Translations under genes and position numbers: made by a program
Notes under the pieces: generated by a model
Database searches by the model: none
Seen by the model: the letters and a program-made list of their open reading frames with translations, nothing else
What the model was told of the DNA's origin: nothing
NCBI GenBank assembly: GCA_047629355.1
Contig: JBLHWU010000130.1
Span: 1 to 18,805, forward strand
DNA: 18,805 bases
Origin: CAYUNA01 sp047629355
GTDB lineage: Bacteria > Bacteroidota > Bacteroidia > Chitinophagales > Saprospiraceae
Direction: 5' to 3'
Shown here: positions 1 through 7,993 of the stretch, piece by piece
Numbering within the stretch: the first letter of the stretch is position 1
How the letters are laid out: each line of letters opens with the position of its first letter

Positions 1-168
1 TATTCGACCAAGTTCATCTTTAACTTTATTCAAGTTCGTACTCTTTGCTCCAAAGATTCCTTGGGCTGTAATAATTAAATTTTGAACAACATGGTCTTCT
101 TGTTCTGAAAAAAAACCGTAATTTCGGTCGTAAGTGGAAGATTCATCTTTTTCTTTTTGGTGAAAGAT
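1..168 (-). pseudogene. Possible decayed 5' fragment of a ThiF/E1-like gene, cut by window edge
   Basis: A minus-strand frame stays open for 56 codons from a TAA at 169-171 to the left edge, with no ATG. It reads protein-like: YDRNYGFFSEQE at about residues 13-24, then a hydrophobic strand (LIITAQ) and GIFGAKS. Stand-alone ThiF/E1-like adenylyltransferases often begin with an RNxGFxSEEEQ-like stretch followed by a strand and a glycine-rich GxGGxG loop; here that loop is degraded. An ATG at 146-144 lies in another frame and would join this frame if one base had been lost around 130-135. It could be a decayed gene or chance coding-like sequence. The family link is a weak resemblance only, and the rest of the gene is outside the window. 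Confidence 0.25.
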
Positions 169-253
169 TTAGATACGAATTCTTCCGCTTTTTTTATGAA
201 AAATACACGCTTTTTTTTCTAACAACATACTGATGTATAGTAGTATGATAATT

Positions 254-1069
254 TTATTCAAAATGCCCCATCTTTTGAGCGGCATTCATCAATTTTTGAA
301 AATTTTCAGGTTTGGCAGCAACGATGTTTCCCCAAGCCAATTTATCCGTTACTTTCTTCGGATTAAGCACAAATCTTTTCCACTGATGTCGTCTGCCATA
401 TTCGACGATTGGATGCCATTCGGAGACAATAATTTTATACCCTTTATCCATTAAAAAAGCGGCTTGTTCTTGAAAAGTATAGCCTAAAGGAATCGTCTTT
501 CTATCTTCAAATTCGGTGACGATATAACCGGGATGCCGCTGATTGTCCCAGTCAAAACCTTTTAAAACGAAGAGATCAAAACCTTCGGTATCAATTTTTA
601 AAAAATCAACAGATTGGATGTTTTTTTCAAGACAAAAATCAGCTAATTGAATGGTTTTAACTTGCGCCGTTTCCTTATGACTTTCGTGAAAAGAAGCCAT
701 GCTGCTGATACCCGTCGAAACATCACTGGTAAAAAACGAAACTATCTCGCCCGACGTATTCGATGCTGCCCGAATGTCAATAGAAACGTTAGGCAAATCG
801 GCAATGTTTGCTACCAATTTAGCCCGGTTGGTCGGGTCCGGTTCAAAGGCAAAAACTGTCCAATCCTGCTTGGCAAATGGTAATAAAGCCGTACCGATAT
901 GTGCGCCAATATCGAGCATGATTTTTCCTTTGCCCGGTTCTTTTTTGAAAATTTGATAAATAATATTGACCTCTTCAATGGACTTACCTTTGATATAATT
1001 TTCCAGCGCTTTTCTTAATTTTTCGGGCAACAATTTGCCGATAGTTGCCTTTACCGAAGTCTTACTCAT
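254..1069 (-). CDS. FkbM-family SAM-dependent methyltransferase
   Basis: This 271-residue cytoplasmic protein shows the class I SAM-methyltransferase layout of the FkbM family. Motif I is LDIGAHIGT at 52-60, the acidic end of strand 2 is FAFEPDP at 73-79, and the family signature FLKIDTEGFD lies at 156-165. FkbM enzymes are O-methyltransferases, and in polysaccharide clusters they are usually assigned to methylating a sugar hydroxyl; the acceptor here cannot be read from sequence. The ATG at 1069 overlaps the end of the upstream glycosyltransferase gene by 8 bases, which indicates one transcript and probably translational coupling. It is the last gene of the minus-strand glycan set. No T-tailed terminator follows; only a weak 6-bp stem near 228-250 is visible. 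Length and motifs are normal. Confidence 0.88.
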   Translation of the reverse strand: MSKTSVKATIGKLLPEKLRKALENYIKGKSIEEVNIIYQIFKKEPGKGKIMLDIGAHIGTALLPFAKQDWTVFAFEPDPTNRAKLVANIADLPNVSIDIRAASNTSGEIVSFFTSDVSTGISSMASFHESHKETAQVKTIQLADFCLEKNIQSVDFLKIDTEGFDLFVLKGFDWDNQRHPGYIVTEFEDRKTIPLGYTFQEQAAFLMDKGYKIIVSEWHPIVEYGRRHQWKRFVLNPKKVTDKLAWGNIVAAKPENFQKLMNAAQKMGHFE

Positions 1070-2348
1070 GGTCGATTTTTATTTTTTGTAGCAATTTAAG
1101 ATGCTGCTTGGCTTGGTGATTTAAGGTGAATTTTGCTTGACTCATCGCGATGCAATTGCGACTCATTTTTTTCAAAAGGGCATCGTCATTAATGAGCGTT
1201 TTAATTTTTTGCGTCAATTCTTTCGCCTGGTAAGGACTAAACAATCGTCCCGTTTTTTCTGGAATAACCATTTCTGGAATGCCGCCAATATTTGCGCCCA
1301 AAATCGGTGTTCCACAAAATAGACTTTCCAAAATAACGGTCGGAAAATTATCAGCCAAAGACGGAATGATGAATAAATCAGCCGCACAAAGATAGTCAGA
1401 TTTGGTAGCTTCCTCAAAAATAGGACCTTGGAATAAAATATTTTTGGGGAATGGTATCGTCCAATTTCCTTGGTTGCCAATTAATATTAATTCAATATTT
1501 GGGTCGGTAATCTGTTGAAATGCTTCATTTAAAATAGTAAAGTTTTTATGTTCCAAATGAAGTTTTCCAATGATGGCAAGGGCATATTTTTTATCAGGGT
1601 TTAAATTCAAACGTTGGCGCGCTGCAGCTTTATCTTTTGGAAAATAAGCGGAGGGAGATAGCCCATTATGAATAATATGCAACTTTTCTGGAAAAGAAAA
1701 ATCAGGTTTAATCAAACGATGCAACCAAGCAGAAGGCGTTGCAAAATGAATTTTTGAGTTAGTTTCAAACAAGGCGCCTTTTGCAGCTGAATTGACTTCC
1801 CGAAAGGTGAAATCAGCATAAGATTCAACAGTTTTTCCTCGCAAATTTTGATATTGAGTGGTATAACCTTTTGTTGGAAAACAGTTGTGAAGCGTCCAAA
1901 TCGTTGGCGTTTGGCGACTAATTTTATCAATAAATTGGTAAGACAAATTGGTCGGAACGCTGTGCAAATGAATCGCATCAAATTGCTCTTTGTCCATTAA
2001 ATTTTTAAGCAAGGACTCACAAATCGTTCGGTTTTTTTGAAATTTATAAAAACGACGACGATGGATGAAAAAGGCGTTTATTTCTTTTGAAAAAGGCAGT
2101 TTGGCTAGGATTGCGAACAAAATAAACCAACAAGTGAAGTAAACATTCGCTAATTTATTTTTCAAATTAATGTCGGATGCCTTGAAATGAATCTTTTTTA
2201 CCTTGTCTGCTGTCGCTCCGTTTTGATGTTCATTTTGAAAAACATAAACGACTTTGTGCCCTAACTTTGCGTATTCTGCCGCCAGCATCCATGCCACAAT
2301 TGACGCACCGCATCCGTAGTCGTTTTCGGAATAAACGAGAATTCTCAT
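1062..2348 (-). CDS. Glycosyltransferase family 4 (GT-B fold)
   Basis: A 428-residue glycosyltransferase that would move a sugar from an activated donor onto a growing surface glycan at the inner face of the membrane. The N-terminal Rossmann half begins MRILVYSENDYGCGAS, with a glycine-containing acceptor-side loop. The C-terminal donor half has the linker HNGLSPSAYFP, the strand LAIIGKLHLEHKN, and the nucleotide-sugar motif ADNFPTVILESLFCGTP followed by GGIPEM. The usual E-x7-E pair reads D333-x7-E341, a conservative variant often seen near WcaC-type enzymes. I chose ATG 2348 because the frame's only further upstream start is a TTG at 2369 adding seven uncharacteristic residues. It overlaps the FkbM gene by 8 bases downstream. 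A 197-bp gap with a hairpin separates it from the DUF115 gene. Sugar specificity is unknown. Confidence 0.9.
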   Translation of the reverse strand: MRILVYSENDYGCGASIVAWMLAAEYAKLGHKVVYVFQNEHQNGATADKVKKIHFKASDINLKNKLANVYFTCWFILFAILAKLPFSKEINAFFIHRRRFYKFQKNRTICESLLKNLMDKEQFDAIHLHSVPTNLSYQFIDKISRQTPTIWTLHNCFPTKGYTTQYQNLRGKTVESYADFTFREVNSAAKGALFETNSKIHFATPSAWLHRLIKPDFSFPEKLHIIHNGLSPSAYFPKDKAAARQRLNLNPDKKYALAIIGKLHLEHKNFTILNEAFQQITDPNIELILIGNQGNWTIPFPKNILFQGPIFEEATKSDYLCAADLFIIPSLADNFPTVILESLFCGTPILGANIGGIPEMVIPEKTGRLFSPYQAKELTQKIKTLINDDALLKKMSRNCIAMSQAKFTLNHQAKQHLKLLQKIKIDHE

Positions 2349-2370
2349 GGTTTCAAGTTTAGGGACCAAG

Positions 2371-2388
2371 TTATTAAATCGTTTTTAT
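2371..2388 (-). repeat. Solitary copy of a palindrome-end sequence
   Basis: Read on the minus strand, this site and its continuation to 2366 match 18684-18705 at 21 of 22 positions (core TAAAAACGATTYAATAA, then CTTGG). A related copy stands at 7976-7993. At 18684 the sequence forms the outer end of a long palindrome; here no matching arm is visible, so it looks like a lone end. It lies about 20 bases upstream of the glycosyltransferase start codon. Confidence 0.5.
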
Positions 2389-2435
2389 TTAGGGCACTAC
2401 GGTAAAAAGTGTGGATAGTTGGTTTTGAGAAGTCA

Positions 2436-2468
2436 ATTAAGGAGGTTACTTGAAGTAACCTTCTTAAT
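2436..2468. repeat. 15-bp-arm hairpin between two glycan genes
   Basis: Arms 2436-2450 and 2454-2468 pair with one mismatch around a 3-base loop (core GGTTACTTGAAGTAACC). It lies in the 197-bp gap between the DUF115 gene and the glycosyltransferase. No T-run follows on the minus strand, so a classical intrinsic terminator is unlikely. It could attenuate or stabilise the transcript, or be a small palindromic repeat. The GTTACTT/AGTAAC core resembles the sequence at 5748-5760 beside another palindrome. Confidence 0.6.
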
Positions 2469-2545
2469 TCGCACCGTCCAAAATTAGTATTAATTCACAG
2501 TTTTCACAGTAGTGTCTTATGTAGAAAATAGAATTTCATAGCTTA

Positions 2546-3424
2546 CTAAAACAAGCTGTCGTAATCCACTCGGTCATACACATTTAAATATCCGCCAACG
2601 GTTGCATTTTTAATAATTCGCCCATCTGCTTCAAAGTTTTTGCGCGCTTTGGCAAATGCTTTTTCCATGCGGTCAACCATTGGGTCGTGCCAGCGATAGC
2701 CTTTTCCGAAGTAGTCAGGATGAAAATGGTTGACATCATCTTCGGTCGAAGTAATATCATTGCCTTCTACTTTTGCGGAATCTGGAATGTGATAAGAATG
2801 GTCGAATCCAATTAAATAGACTTCCGAAAATCCCATCCAATAAGCCAATTGCAAACTAATAAAAGTGACCGTTCCACCGACCCAAACTTGTCTACCGGCA
2901 TTGGTAGAAAAAGTAGGGAAGTCCTCATATTCGCGATAATCCACTTTGACATTTAACCAAACATTGTCAGGTTTGTCATCAATGCAATAGCGTAGATAAT
3001 TGCCAAAAAACTGTGCTTTGGGACCTTTATATTGATTGATTTCAGCCGCGCGGTCTTCTGCAACGAAGTTGTCTTCCACCACGTAATAAGTTGGATGGCA
3101 GCCCATTTTATCATAATTCAAAAAAATACCGTTGACACCAAATGAATATTCTTCTTGTAATTTTGTCAAATCATTTTTATTCAAACTTGGACCATTACCA
3201 ATAATAAAAACGCGTTCGCCCTTATGAATGTCCTTCATTGCCAACAGCTTTTTTTCGTTCTTCGTGATCGGCAATCCTGCTCCAGCCATGCGATAACGTT
3301 GCGTTCGACCGACTATATTTAATATTGAAGTCGGTTGTTGATAAAGCCAAGTTCGGTCGTCCCCCAACCAAGAAAATGGCGGAAAATTGAGATGATTGAT
3401 TGCTTTTAGAAAGTATTTTTTCAT
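2546..3424 (-). CDS. DUF115 / MptE-like domain protein
   Basis: A 292-residue protein of the DUF115 (6-hydroxymethylpterin pyrophosphokinase MptE-like) type. The diagnostic loop is VFIIGNGPSLNK at 72-83, followed by an alternating strand/helix region. Later landmarks are YLIGFDHSYHI near 204-214, the HFHPDYF segment, and a C-terminal ATVGGYLNVYDRVDYDSLF. Archaeal MptE makes a pterin diphosphate, but bacterial relatives are common in polysaccharide and flagellin-glycan clusters, where their reaction is unclear; the name should not be taken as function. Transfer of a modified sugar or nucleotide group is possible. The start ATG (3424) lies only five bases after the SGNH gene's stop, so they are almost certainly cotranscribed. 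No signal peptide or membrane segment is seen. Confidence 0.75.
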   Translation of the reverse strand: MKKYFLKAINHLNFPPFSWLGDDRTWLYQQPTSILNIVGRTQRYRMAGAGLPITKNEKKLLAMKDIHKGERVFIIGNGPSLNKNDLTKLQEEYSFGVNGIFLNYDKMGCHPTYYVVEDNFVAEDRAAEINQYKGPKAQFFGNYLRYCIDDKPDNVWLNVKVDYREYEDFPTFSTNAGRQVWVGGTVTFISLQLAYWMGFSEVYLIGFDHSYHIPDSAKVEGNDITSTEDDVNHFHPDYFGKGYRWHDPMVDRMEKAFAKARKNFEADGRIIKNATVGGYLNVYDRVDYDSLF

Positions 3425-3429
3425 AAATA

Positions 3430-4221
3430 TTATTTTGCTGGTATTGCTTTAATCACTTCTTCTAACTTTTGAAAAATAACATCACTACCTTTTTTATTAG
3501 GATGGATAATATCATAAGTATATTCTTTCACTTCTTCTGTTGTCCAATTCATAGTAGAAACTACATTCGGTAAGTATTTTTCAAATAAGTAAAAATAATC
3601 ATCATTTTGATTGATATTTTGCGGTCGGTCTCGAAAATAATTACCTCTCCAATTTGGAAAAGCAATATTCCCGCTAATCCAGATGAGGTTATCTATTTTT
3701 TTTAGTTGTGGTAACAAGTGCTTTTTAGCCATTTTCAAGGAATACATATTACAGGTCATCTCATTTTCGTATTGCACCCCTAAATCGTTGGTCAAATGTT
3801 GTGAAATAATAGCCTCCCCAAAAATTTCGTCAAAGATTGCTTTTTTTTGTGGATAAATTGTTGAACACAAATCAGATTTAAAGCGTGGAGAAAAGTCCAC
3901 AACTCCAGTATGTAAGATGACCAAGTCAAACTTATCTAATTTTATTGTCTTGATGAGTTGCAAAAAATCAAGGGTAGTCGTCCATTTTTCGGGACAAAGA
4001 AATGGTTTTACGGCATATTTTTTTGCCAACTTTTGGGAATAATAGTCGTAATCGTTCCTTTTCAGAATATCTTTTCCGCGACTATCCGTATACAACAAAA
4101 TTTTTTTTCGTTGTAGAATAATATTTCTCCATCGGTAGAACAGAAAAAATAACCGACTTGTATATTTTCGGTAGCGATGTTGAATAAATTTTATCACTTT
4201 TGCAATTAATTTAAAAAGCAA
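3430..4221 (-). CDS. SGNH/GDSL-fold hydrolase-like protein
   Basis: A 263-residue protein with SGNH-superfamily landmarks. Block I is LLYTDSRGKD (nucleophile candidate S47). Block II/III candidates are VILHTGVVDF at 101-110 and the WISGNIAFPN stretch at 181-190. Block V is DIIHPNKKGSD at 237-247, giving the D237/H240 pair. SGNH enzymes in glycan clusters usually add or remove O-acetyl or other acyl groups; the substrate here is unknown. A basic, hydrophobic N-terminus (residues 1-40) may hold it at the membrane. The start is uncertain. The frame has no ATG in its first part: TTG 4221 gives the full length and GTG 4197 gives 255 residues. The TTG lies inside a TATTTTTG box that could be a -7 element, which would favour GTG. 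It is divergent from the flippase with a 21-bp gap. Confidence 0.65.
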   Translation of the reverse strand: MLFKLIAKVIKFIQHRYRKYTSRLFFLFYRWRNIILQRKKILLYTDSRGKDILKRNDYDYYSQKLAKKYAVKPFLCPEKWTTTLDFLQLIKTIKLDKFDLVILHTGVVDFSPRFKSDLCSTIYPQKKAIFDEIFGEAIISQHLTNDLGVQYENEMTCNMYSLKMAKKHLLPQLKKIDNLIWISGNIAFPNWRGNYFRDRPQNINQNDDYFYLFEKYLPNVVSTMNWTTEEVKEYTYDIIHPNKKGSDVIFQKLEEVIKAIPAK

Positions 4222-4226
4222 AAATA
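4219..4226 (-). promoter_or_regulatory. Candidate -7 box (TATTTTTG) for the SGNH-DUF115-GT4-FkbM set
   Basis: The minus strand reads TATTTTTG, a full match to the Bacteroidota -7 consensus TAnnTTTG. No TTTG is found at the usual 17-23 base distance upstream (nearest TTG at 4257-4255, 28 bases away). Position supports a promoter in the divergent gap; the missing -33 element lowers confidence. If real, transcription would start near 4212 and rule out the TTG start at 4221. Confidence 0.35.
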
Positions 4227-4242
4227 CTATTTAATTCTTAAA

Positions 4243-5742
4243 ATGGGCGTAATTCAACGACAAGGAGGGAAGGAGTCAATTATTCGATTCGGGAGTATTA
4301 TTCTCGGATTTGTCAATACCATTTTTATATACACGTATTTTTTAGAAGGACGAGAATTGGGATTAATTCGATTCCTACAAGCAACTGCCTCACTTTTTGT
4401 CCCGTTCTTGGCATTGGGTGTCGTTTCTATTATCAATCGATATTTTACTTTTTATAAAGATCAAGAAAAGCAGCACAACGGATTTTTATTTTTTTGCTTA
4501 ATCATTCCTACGGTTGGGTTTTTACTCTTCTTGATATTGAGTTTAGTATTTTGGGAAGAAATGTCGATTTACTACTATTCTAAAAATCTCCTGTTTGGAA
4601 AATATCTGCATTTCGCGATTCCCATTATTTTCTTTGAATTGTATCGACAAGTATTTACCAATTATAGTGGGGTGCATTTTCGAATCGTTATCCCTAGCTT
4701 AATCAATGAAATTGGCATCAAAATTTTTGTCTCCTCTCTAGTGGTTTTGTATGCTTTTGCTTGGATTAATTTTCAAGGCTTAATCATCGGTATTACGGCG
4801 ATTTATGGAAGCATTCTGATGGCGACGATTTTTTATATTCATCATTTAGGGCAATTATTCGTCAAGCCGAGTTTCGCTGTTTTTAGAAGTGAAAAAATTA
4901 GAGATATTGCGACTTTTAGTGTTTACGGAATTTTGGGTGGAATTGGTAGCCAATTGGTCAACCGAATTGATGCTTTCATGGTTGGGACATTTATTGGTGT
5001 GACGGAAACGGCAATTTTTACAACAGCTGCTCATATTGCTATCGTAATTGAAGTTCCACAGCGTTCTCTTGAAAAAATATCCCTGCCAGTGATCGCTGAT
5101 GCCTGGAAAAAAAATGATTTGTTGGGTTTGAATACCTTATATTATAAGTCTTCCCTTAACCAACTGATTTTTGGTGTTTGGGTCTTTTTAGGCATTTGGG
5201 TTTCCATTGATGAACTTTTTTTGCTGATGCCCAAAACTGAAATTTATCAAACTGGAAAAACGGTTATTCTCATTTTGGGTATCGCCAAAATTATAGATAT
5301 GGGAACAGGCGTGAATACGCAAATCATTAGTTTGTCTAAATATTATCGGTTCAATTTCTACTTGGTATTGGTGGTGGCCGTCTGTAATGTCGCGTTGAAT
5401 TTGATTTTTATCAATGTTATGGAATTGGGCATCAATGGCGTGGCATTGGCAACATTGACGTCGTTAGTCATTTTTAATTTTTGTAAATGTCTGTATCTGA
5501 AAATTAAATTAGATATGAACCCATTTAAATGGACAACTTTAGCCGTTATTTTATTAGGATTGACGACCTATGTCTTAGTTGATAATATTCCAAGCACCAA
5601 CCATATTATTTTGGACATGATAATAAATTCGATTGGTGTCACAATTTTATTTTTAGTACCGATTGTCTATTTTGAAATTTCAAAAGACATAAATAGCATT
5701 TTAAAAAAAGGTGTAGAGCTACTTAAAAAATATTTGCCATAA
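4243..5742 (+). CDS. Wzx-type oligosaccharide flippase (MOP/MATE-like)
   Basis: A 499-residue, very hydrophobic protein with about 12-14 predicted membrane helices, the normal size for Wzx/RfbX-type members of the MOP exporter superfamily. It opens with the family-like stretch GGKESIIRFGSIILGFVNTIFIYTYFL, then FLQATASLFVPFLALGVVSIINRYF. Charged cytoplasmic loops (YKDQEKQ, FRSEKIRD) alternate with helices throughout, and it ends with basic residues. Flippases of this type move lipid-linked oligosaccharide units from the inner to the outer face of the cytoplasmic membrane, which fits the neighbouring glycosyltransferase, methyltransferase and SGNH genes. ATG 4243 has no Shine-Dalgarno sequence, as is common in this phylum. 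It is transcribed away from the other glycan genes and ends eight bases before a long palindrome. Confidence 0.85.
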   Translation: MGVIQRQGGKESIIRFGSIILGFVNTIFIYTYFLEGRELGLIRFLQATASLFVPFLALGVVSIINRYFTFYKDQEKQHNGFLFFCLIIPTVGFLLFLILSLVFWEEMSIYYYSKNLLFGKYLHFAIPIIFFELYRQVFTNYSGVHFRIVIPSLINEIGIKIFVSSLVVLYAFAWINFQGLIIGITAIYGSILMATIFYIHHLGQLFVKPSFAVFRSEKIRDIATFSVYGILGGIGSQLVNRIDAFMVGTFIGVTETAIFTTAAHIAIVIEVPQRSLEKISLPVIADAWKKNDLLGLNTLYYKSSLNQLIFGVWVFLGIWVSIDELFLLMPKTEIYQTGKTVILILGIAKIIDMGTGVNTQIISLSKYYRFNFYLVLVVAVCNVALNLIFINVMELGINGVALATLTSLVIFNFCKCLYLKIKLDMNPFKWTTLAVILLGLTTYVLVDNIPSTNHIILDMIINSIGVTILFLVPIVYFEISKDINSILKKGVELLKKYLP

Positions 5743-6388
5743 GCTAGGTTACTTAGTAACGATAAAAAAATAGCTCCGCCATTTAGACAGGGCAAATTTC
5801 CCTCGTTTTTCACTTGAAATTAGTCAAAGTATCAACAATTATACTTTTTTCAAGTAAAAACTGAGAAAAATTATCCACTGTCTAACTTGTCGGACTTATT
5901 ATTTTACCATTACTTAATTGCTAAGCGTCACTTAACATCAGAAGAGAAATAACTTTATTTGATAAGAAACATTATATTTTTGCCAAATGGTACAATATAG
6001 TGATACAAAAAACGGTTTAAAAAAATGTAAAATTGACCGTAAGCTCACATTTCGTCAGCTACTAGTTAAAGTTTTAAACTATTTCTGTCCGCTTTTCTAT
6101 ATTTTAAAGTGACTTTTTCTATATTTGCTGTTCGATTGAGAAAACGATTTAAATTTTAACATTTTTCGCTTCTCTTTTACCTGTTTCTTTTTAGAAAAAG
6201 GACGTTATATTAAATGTGGCATCAAATTTTGAGTAAAGAGATTGATTGCCAAATTTGAAATTTTGCACACCAAGCACCTAAATGAATTTAATAGAAAGGT
6301 AATTTAAAAGATAAGAACTATTTTTTTTCTTACGTTTTTAAATCAATTGTTTCCAACTAATATATTACAATAAAACTTCTTGAAAGTG
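5743..6388. other. 646-base gap before gldJ
   Basis: The first part (5751-5917) is a long palindromic element. The remainder is AT-rich with no convincing coding frame. A TATTTTTG box at 5975-5982 matches the -7 consensus, but the nearest TTTG (5958-5961) is only 13 bases upstream, so it is a weak promoter candidate for gldJ and would give a leader of about 400 bases. No terminator with a T-tail is evident for the flippase gene; the palindrome may do this job. Confidence 0.5.
5751..5917. repeat. ~167-bp imperfect palindromic element A
   Basis: The left half and the reverse complement of the right half align along almost their whole length, centre near 5834. Paired blocks are AGTAACGATAAAA / AGTAATGGTAAAA, TCCGCCA / TCCGACA, TTAGACAG / CTGTCTAA (5783-5790, 5878-5885), and CTTGAAA / TTTCAAG (5813-5819, 5848-5854). 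The right end reads TTACTTAA on the plus strand, the same end motif as elements C and F. TTTAGACAGGGC at 5782-5793 also occurs, inverted, in element B. It begins eight bases after the flippase stop codon. Confidence 0.8.
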
Positions 6389-7891
6389 ATGAAAAATTTA
6401 ATGAAGTTCGGTTCTTTGGCCTTTATGGCAATGCTTATTTTAAGCGCATGTGGTTCTAAAGAACGTTCATCCTCAACAGGATGGCAGTACAATGACCAGA
6501 AATGGGGTGGTTTTGAAAAACTTGATTACGAAGGTCAAGCTACTGGTCCTAATCTTGTATTAATCGAAGGTGGTACTTTCATGATGGGAGTAACCGAGCA
6601 AGATGTCATGTATGATTGGCACGCAATTCCTCGCCGAGTAACAGTTTCCTCTTTTTATATGGATGAATCAGAGGTTGCTAACATTGATTATCGGGAATAC
6701 CTTTTTTGGTTACAGCGTGTCTATGGCGAATCTTATCCAGAAGTTTACCAAAATGCTTTGCCAGATACATTAGTATGGCGAGAGGAATTGGCATTTAACG
6801 AGCCGTTCGTAGAAAACTACTTCCGATATCCTTCTTATGACGACTATCCAGTTGTTGGAGTAACTTGGTTGCAAGCCAATCAATTTTCACAATGGCGGAC
6901 AGACCGGGTGAATGAGATGATTTTGATAGAAAAAGGTATCTTAAATCCAAATGCAGAGCAAAAGGATGAAGATAACTTTAATACAGAATCTTATTTAGCG
7001 GGACAATACCAAGGTGATGTTCGTAAAAATCAAAAAGACATTCGTACCGGTGGTGAGCGTCCAGTAAAATTTGAAGATGGTATCATGCTGCCTTCTTACC
7101 GTTTGCCTACAGAGGCAGAATGGGAATATGCAGCATTGGCTTTGATTGGAAACATGGTTTCTGACCAAGACGAGCGTATTTCTGACCGTCGATTGTATAC
7201 TTGGGATGGCAATACCGTCCGTTACCAAAAACGAGACAAGCACCAAGGTGAAATCTTAGCGAACTTCAAAAGAGGACGTGGTGATTATATGGGTATGGCT
7301 GGTAAGTTGAATGATAATGCACACGTTACTGCACCCGTTCGGTCGTTTTTACCGAATGATTTTGGTTTGTACCAAATGGCGGGTAATGTAAATGAGTGGA
7401 CAATGGATTTATATCGTCCATTGACTTCTGAAAGTTTATCTGATGTTGACCAACAAGATTTGAACTCTTTCCGTGGTAACAAATTCCAAACAAAAGTATT
7501 GGATGAAGATGGCAAGCCTGTTGAAAAAGACAGCTTGGGTCGTATCCGTTACCGTTACGTAGAGGATGATGAAGTGGCAACTCGGGAAAACTATAAAGTA
7601 GGTCAACCATACAACTATTTGGATGGTGACAAACAATCTGAGGTATTGTATGACTACGGTAAAACAACTTTGATTTCTGACAAAGCGCGAGTAATCAAAG
7701 GTGGTAGCTGGGAAGACCGGGCATACTGGTTGTCTCCAGGTGCACGTCGATTCCGTGAGGAAGATAAAGCTGACCGTGACTTAGGTTTCCGTTGTGCAAT
7801 GACACGTACTGGTGGACCAACTGGTAATGAAGATACGGGTGGATTGACCTTTAAGTCTAAAAAGAAAAAACAGAATCGTCGATATAAATAA
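6389..7891 (+). CDS. gldJ: Gliding-motility / T9SS lipoprotein GldJ
   Basis: A 500-residue lipoprotein. ATG 6389 gives a short basic N-terminus, a hydrophobic stretch and lipobox LSAC with lipidated Cys21; in-frame TTG 6380 and GTG 6386 would only lengthen the signal. The mature part is a formylglycine-generating-enzyme-like (SUMF1) fold: GPNLVLIEGGTFMMG at 53-67, SFYMDESEVANIDYREYL, YPVVGVTWLQANQFSQWRTDRVNE, RLPTEAEWEYAA, MAGNVNEWTMDLYRP, VIKGGSWEDRAYW and LGFRCAM near the end. The order and the ATGW..ND..GGF start match GldJ rather than GldK. GldJ is an outer-membrane lipoprotein needed for gliding and for stability of GldK and type IX secretion in Flavobacterium. No catalytic FGE activity is expected. 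The F. johnsoniae protein is about 60 residues longer. It is monocistronic with a strong terminator. The T9SS cargo at 12141 shows the secretion system has a substrate here. Confidence 0.85.
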   Translation: MKNLMKFGSLAFMAMLILSACGSKERSSSTGWQYNDQKWGGFEKLDYEGQATGPNLVLIEGGTFMMGVTEQDVMYDWHAIPRRVTVSSFYMDESEVANIDYREYLFWLQRVYGESYPEVYQNALPDTLVWREELAFNEPFVENYFRYPSYDDYPVVGVTWLQANQFSQWRTDRVNEMILIEKGILNPNAEQKDEDNFNTESYLAGQYQGDVRKNQKDIRTGGERPVKFEDGIMLPSYRLPTEAEWEYAALALIGNMVSDQDERISDRRLYTWDGNTVRYQKRDKHQGEILANFKRGRGDYMGMAGKLNDNAHVTAPVRSFLPNDFGLYQMAGNVNEWTMDLYRPLTSESLSDVDQQDLNSFRGNKFQTKVLDEDGKPVEKDSLGRIRYRYVEDDEVATRENYKVGQPYNYLDGDKQSEVLYDYGKTTLISDKARVIKGGSWEDRAYWLSPGARRFREEDKADRDLGFRCAMTRTGGPTGNEDTGGLTFKSKKKKQNRRYK

Positions 7892-7909
7892 TTGATGATT
7901 TGATAATAT

Positions 7910-7949
7910 AAAAAACGCCGCATACTTAATTGGATGCGGCGTTTTTTTG
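7910..7949 (+). terminator. Intrinsic terminator after gldJ
   Basis: An A-tract leads into CGCCGCAT, a 10-base loop, then ATGCGGCG and a run of seven T. The 8-bp GC-rich stem is perfect and lies about 20 bases after the gldJ stop. The A-tract/T-tract symmetry would also let it act on the minus strand. Confidence 0.92.
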
Positions 7950-7975
7950 TTTTGAAATTTCGGTAGATTTTATTA

Positions 7976-7993
7976 GTAAAAACGATTTAATAA
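7976..7993 (+). repeat. Second copy of the TAAAAACGATTYAATAA sequence
   Basis: The sequence GTAAAAACGATTTAATAA differs by one base from 18683-18700, and matches the complement of 2371-2388. It stands directly outside the left end of element B, between the gldJ terminator and the palindrome pair. Confidence 0.5.

Noticed and set aside
228..250. Terminator for the FkbM gene
   Set aside because: Only a 6-bp AT-rich stem with a 10-base loop and no T-run on the minus strand.
6389..7891. gldJ as a sulfatase-modifying enzyme (SUMF1/FGE)
   Set aside because: The FGE-like fold is shared, but the lipobox, the N-terminal ATGW/GGF region and motif order match the gliding lipoprotein GldJ, and no sulfatase gene is nearby.
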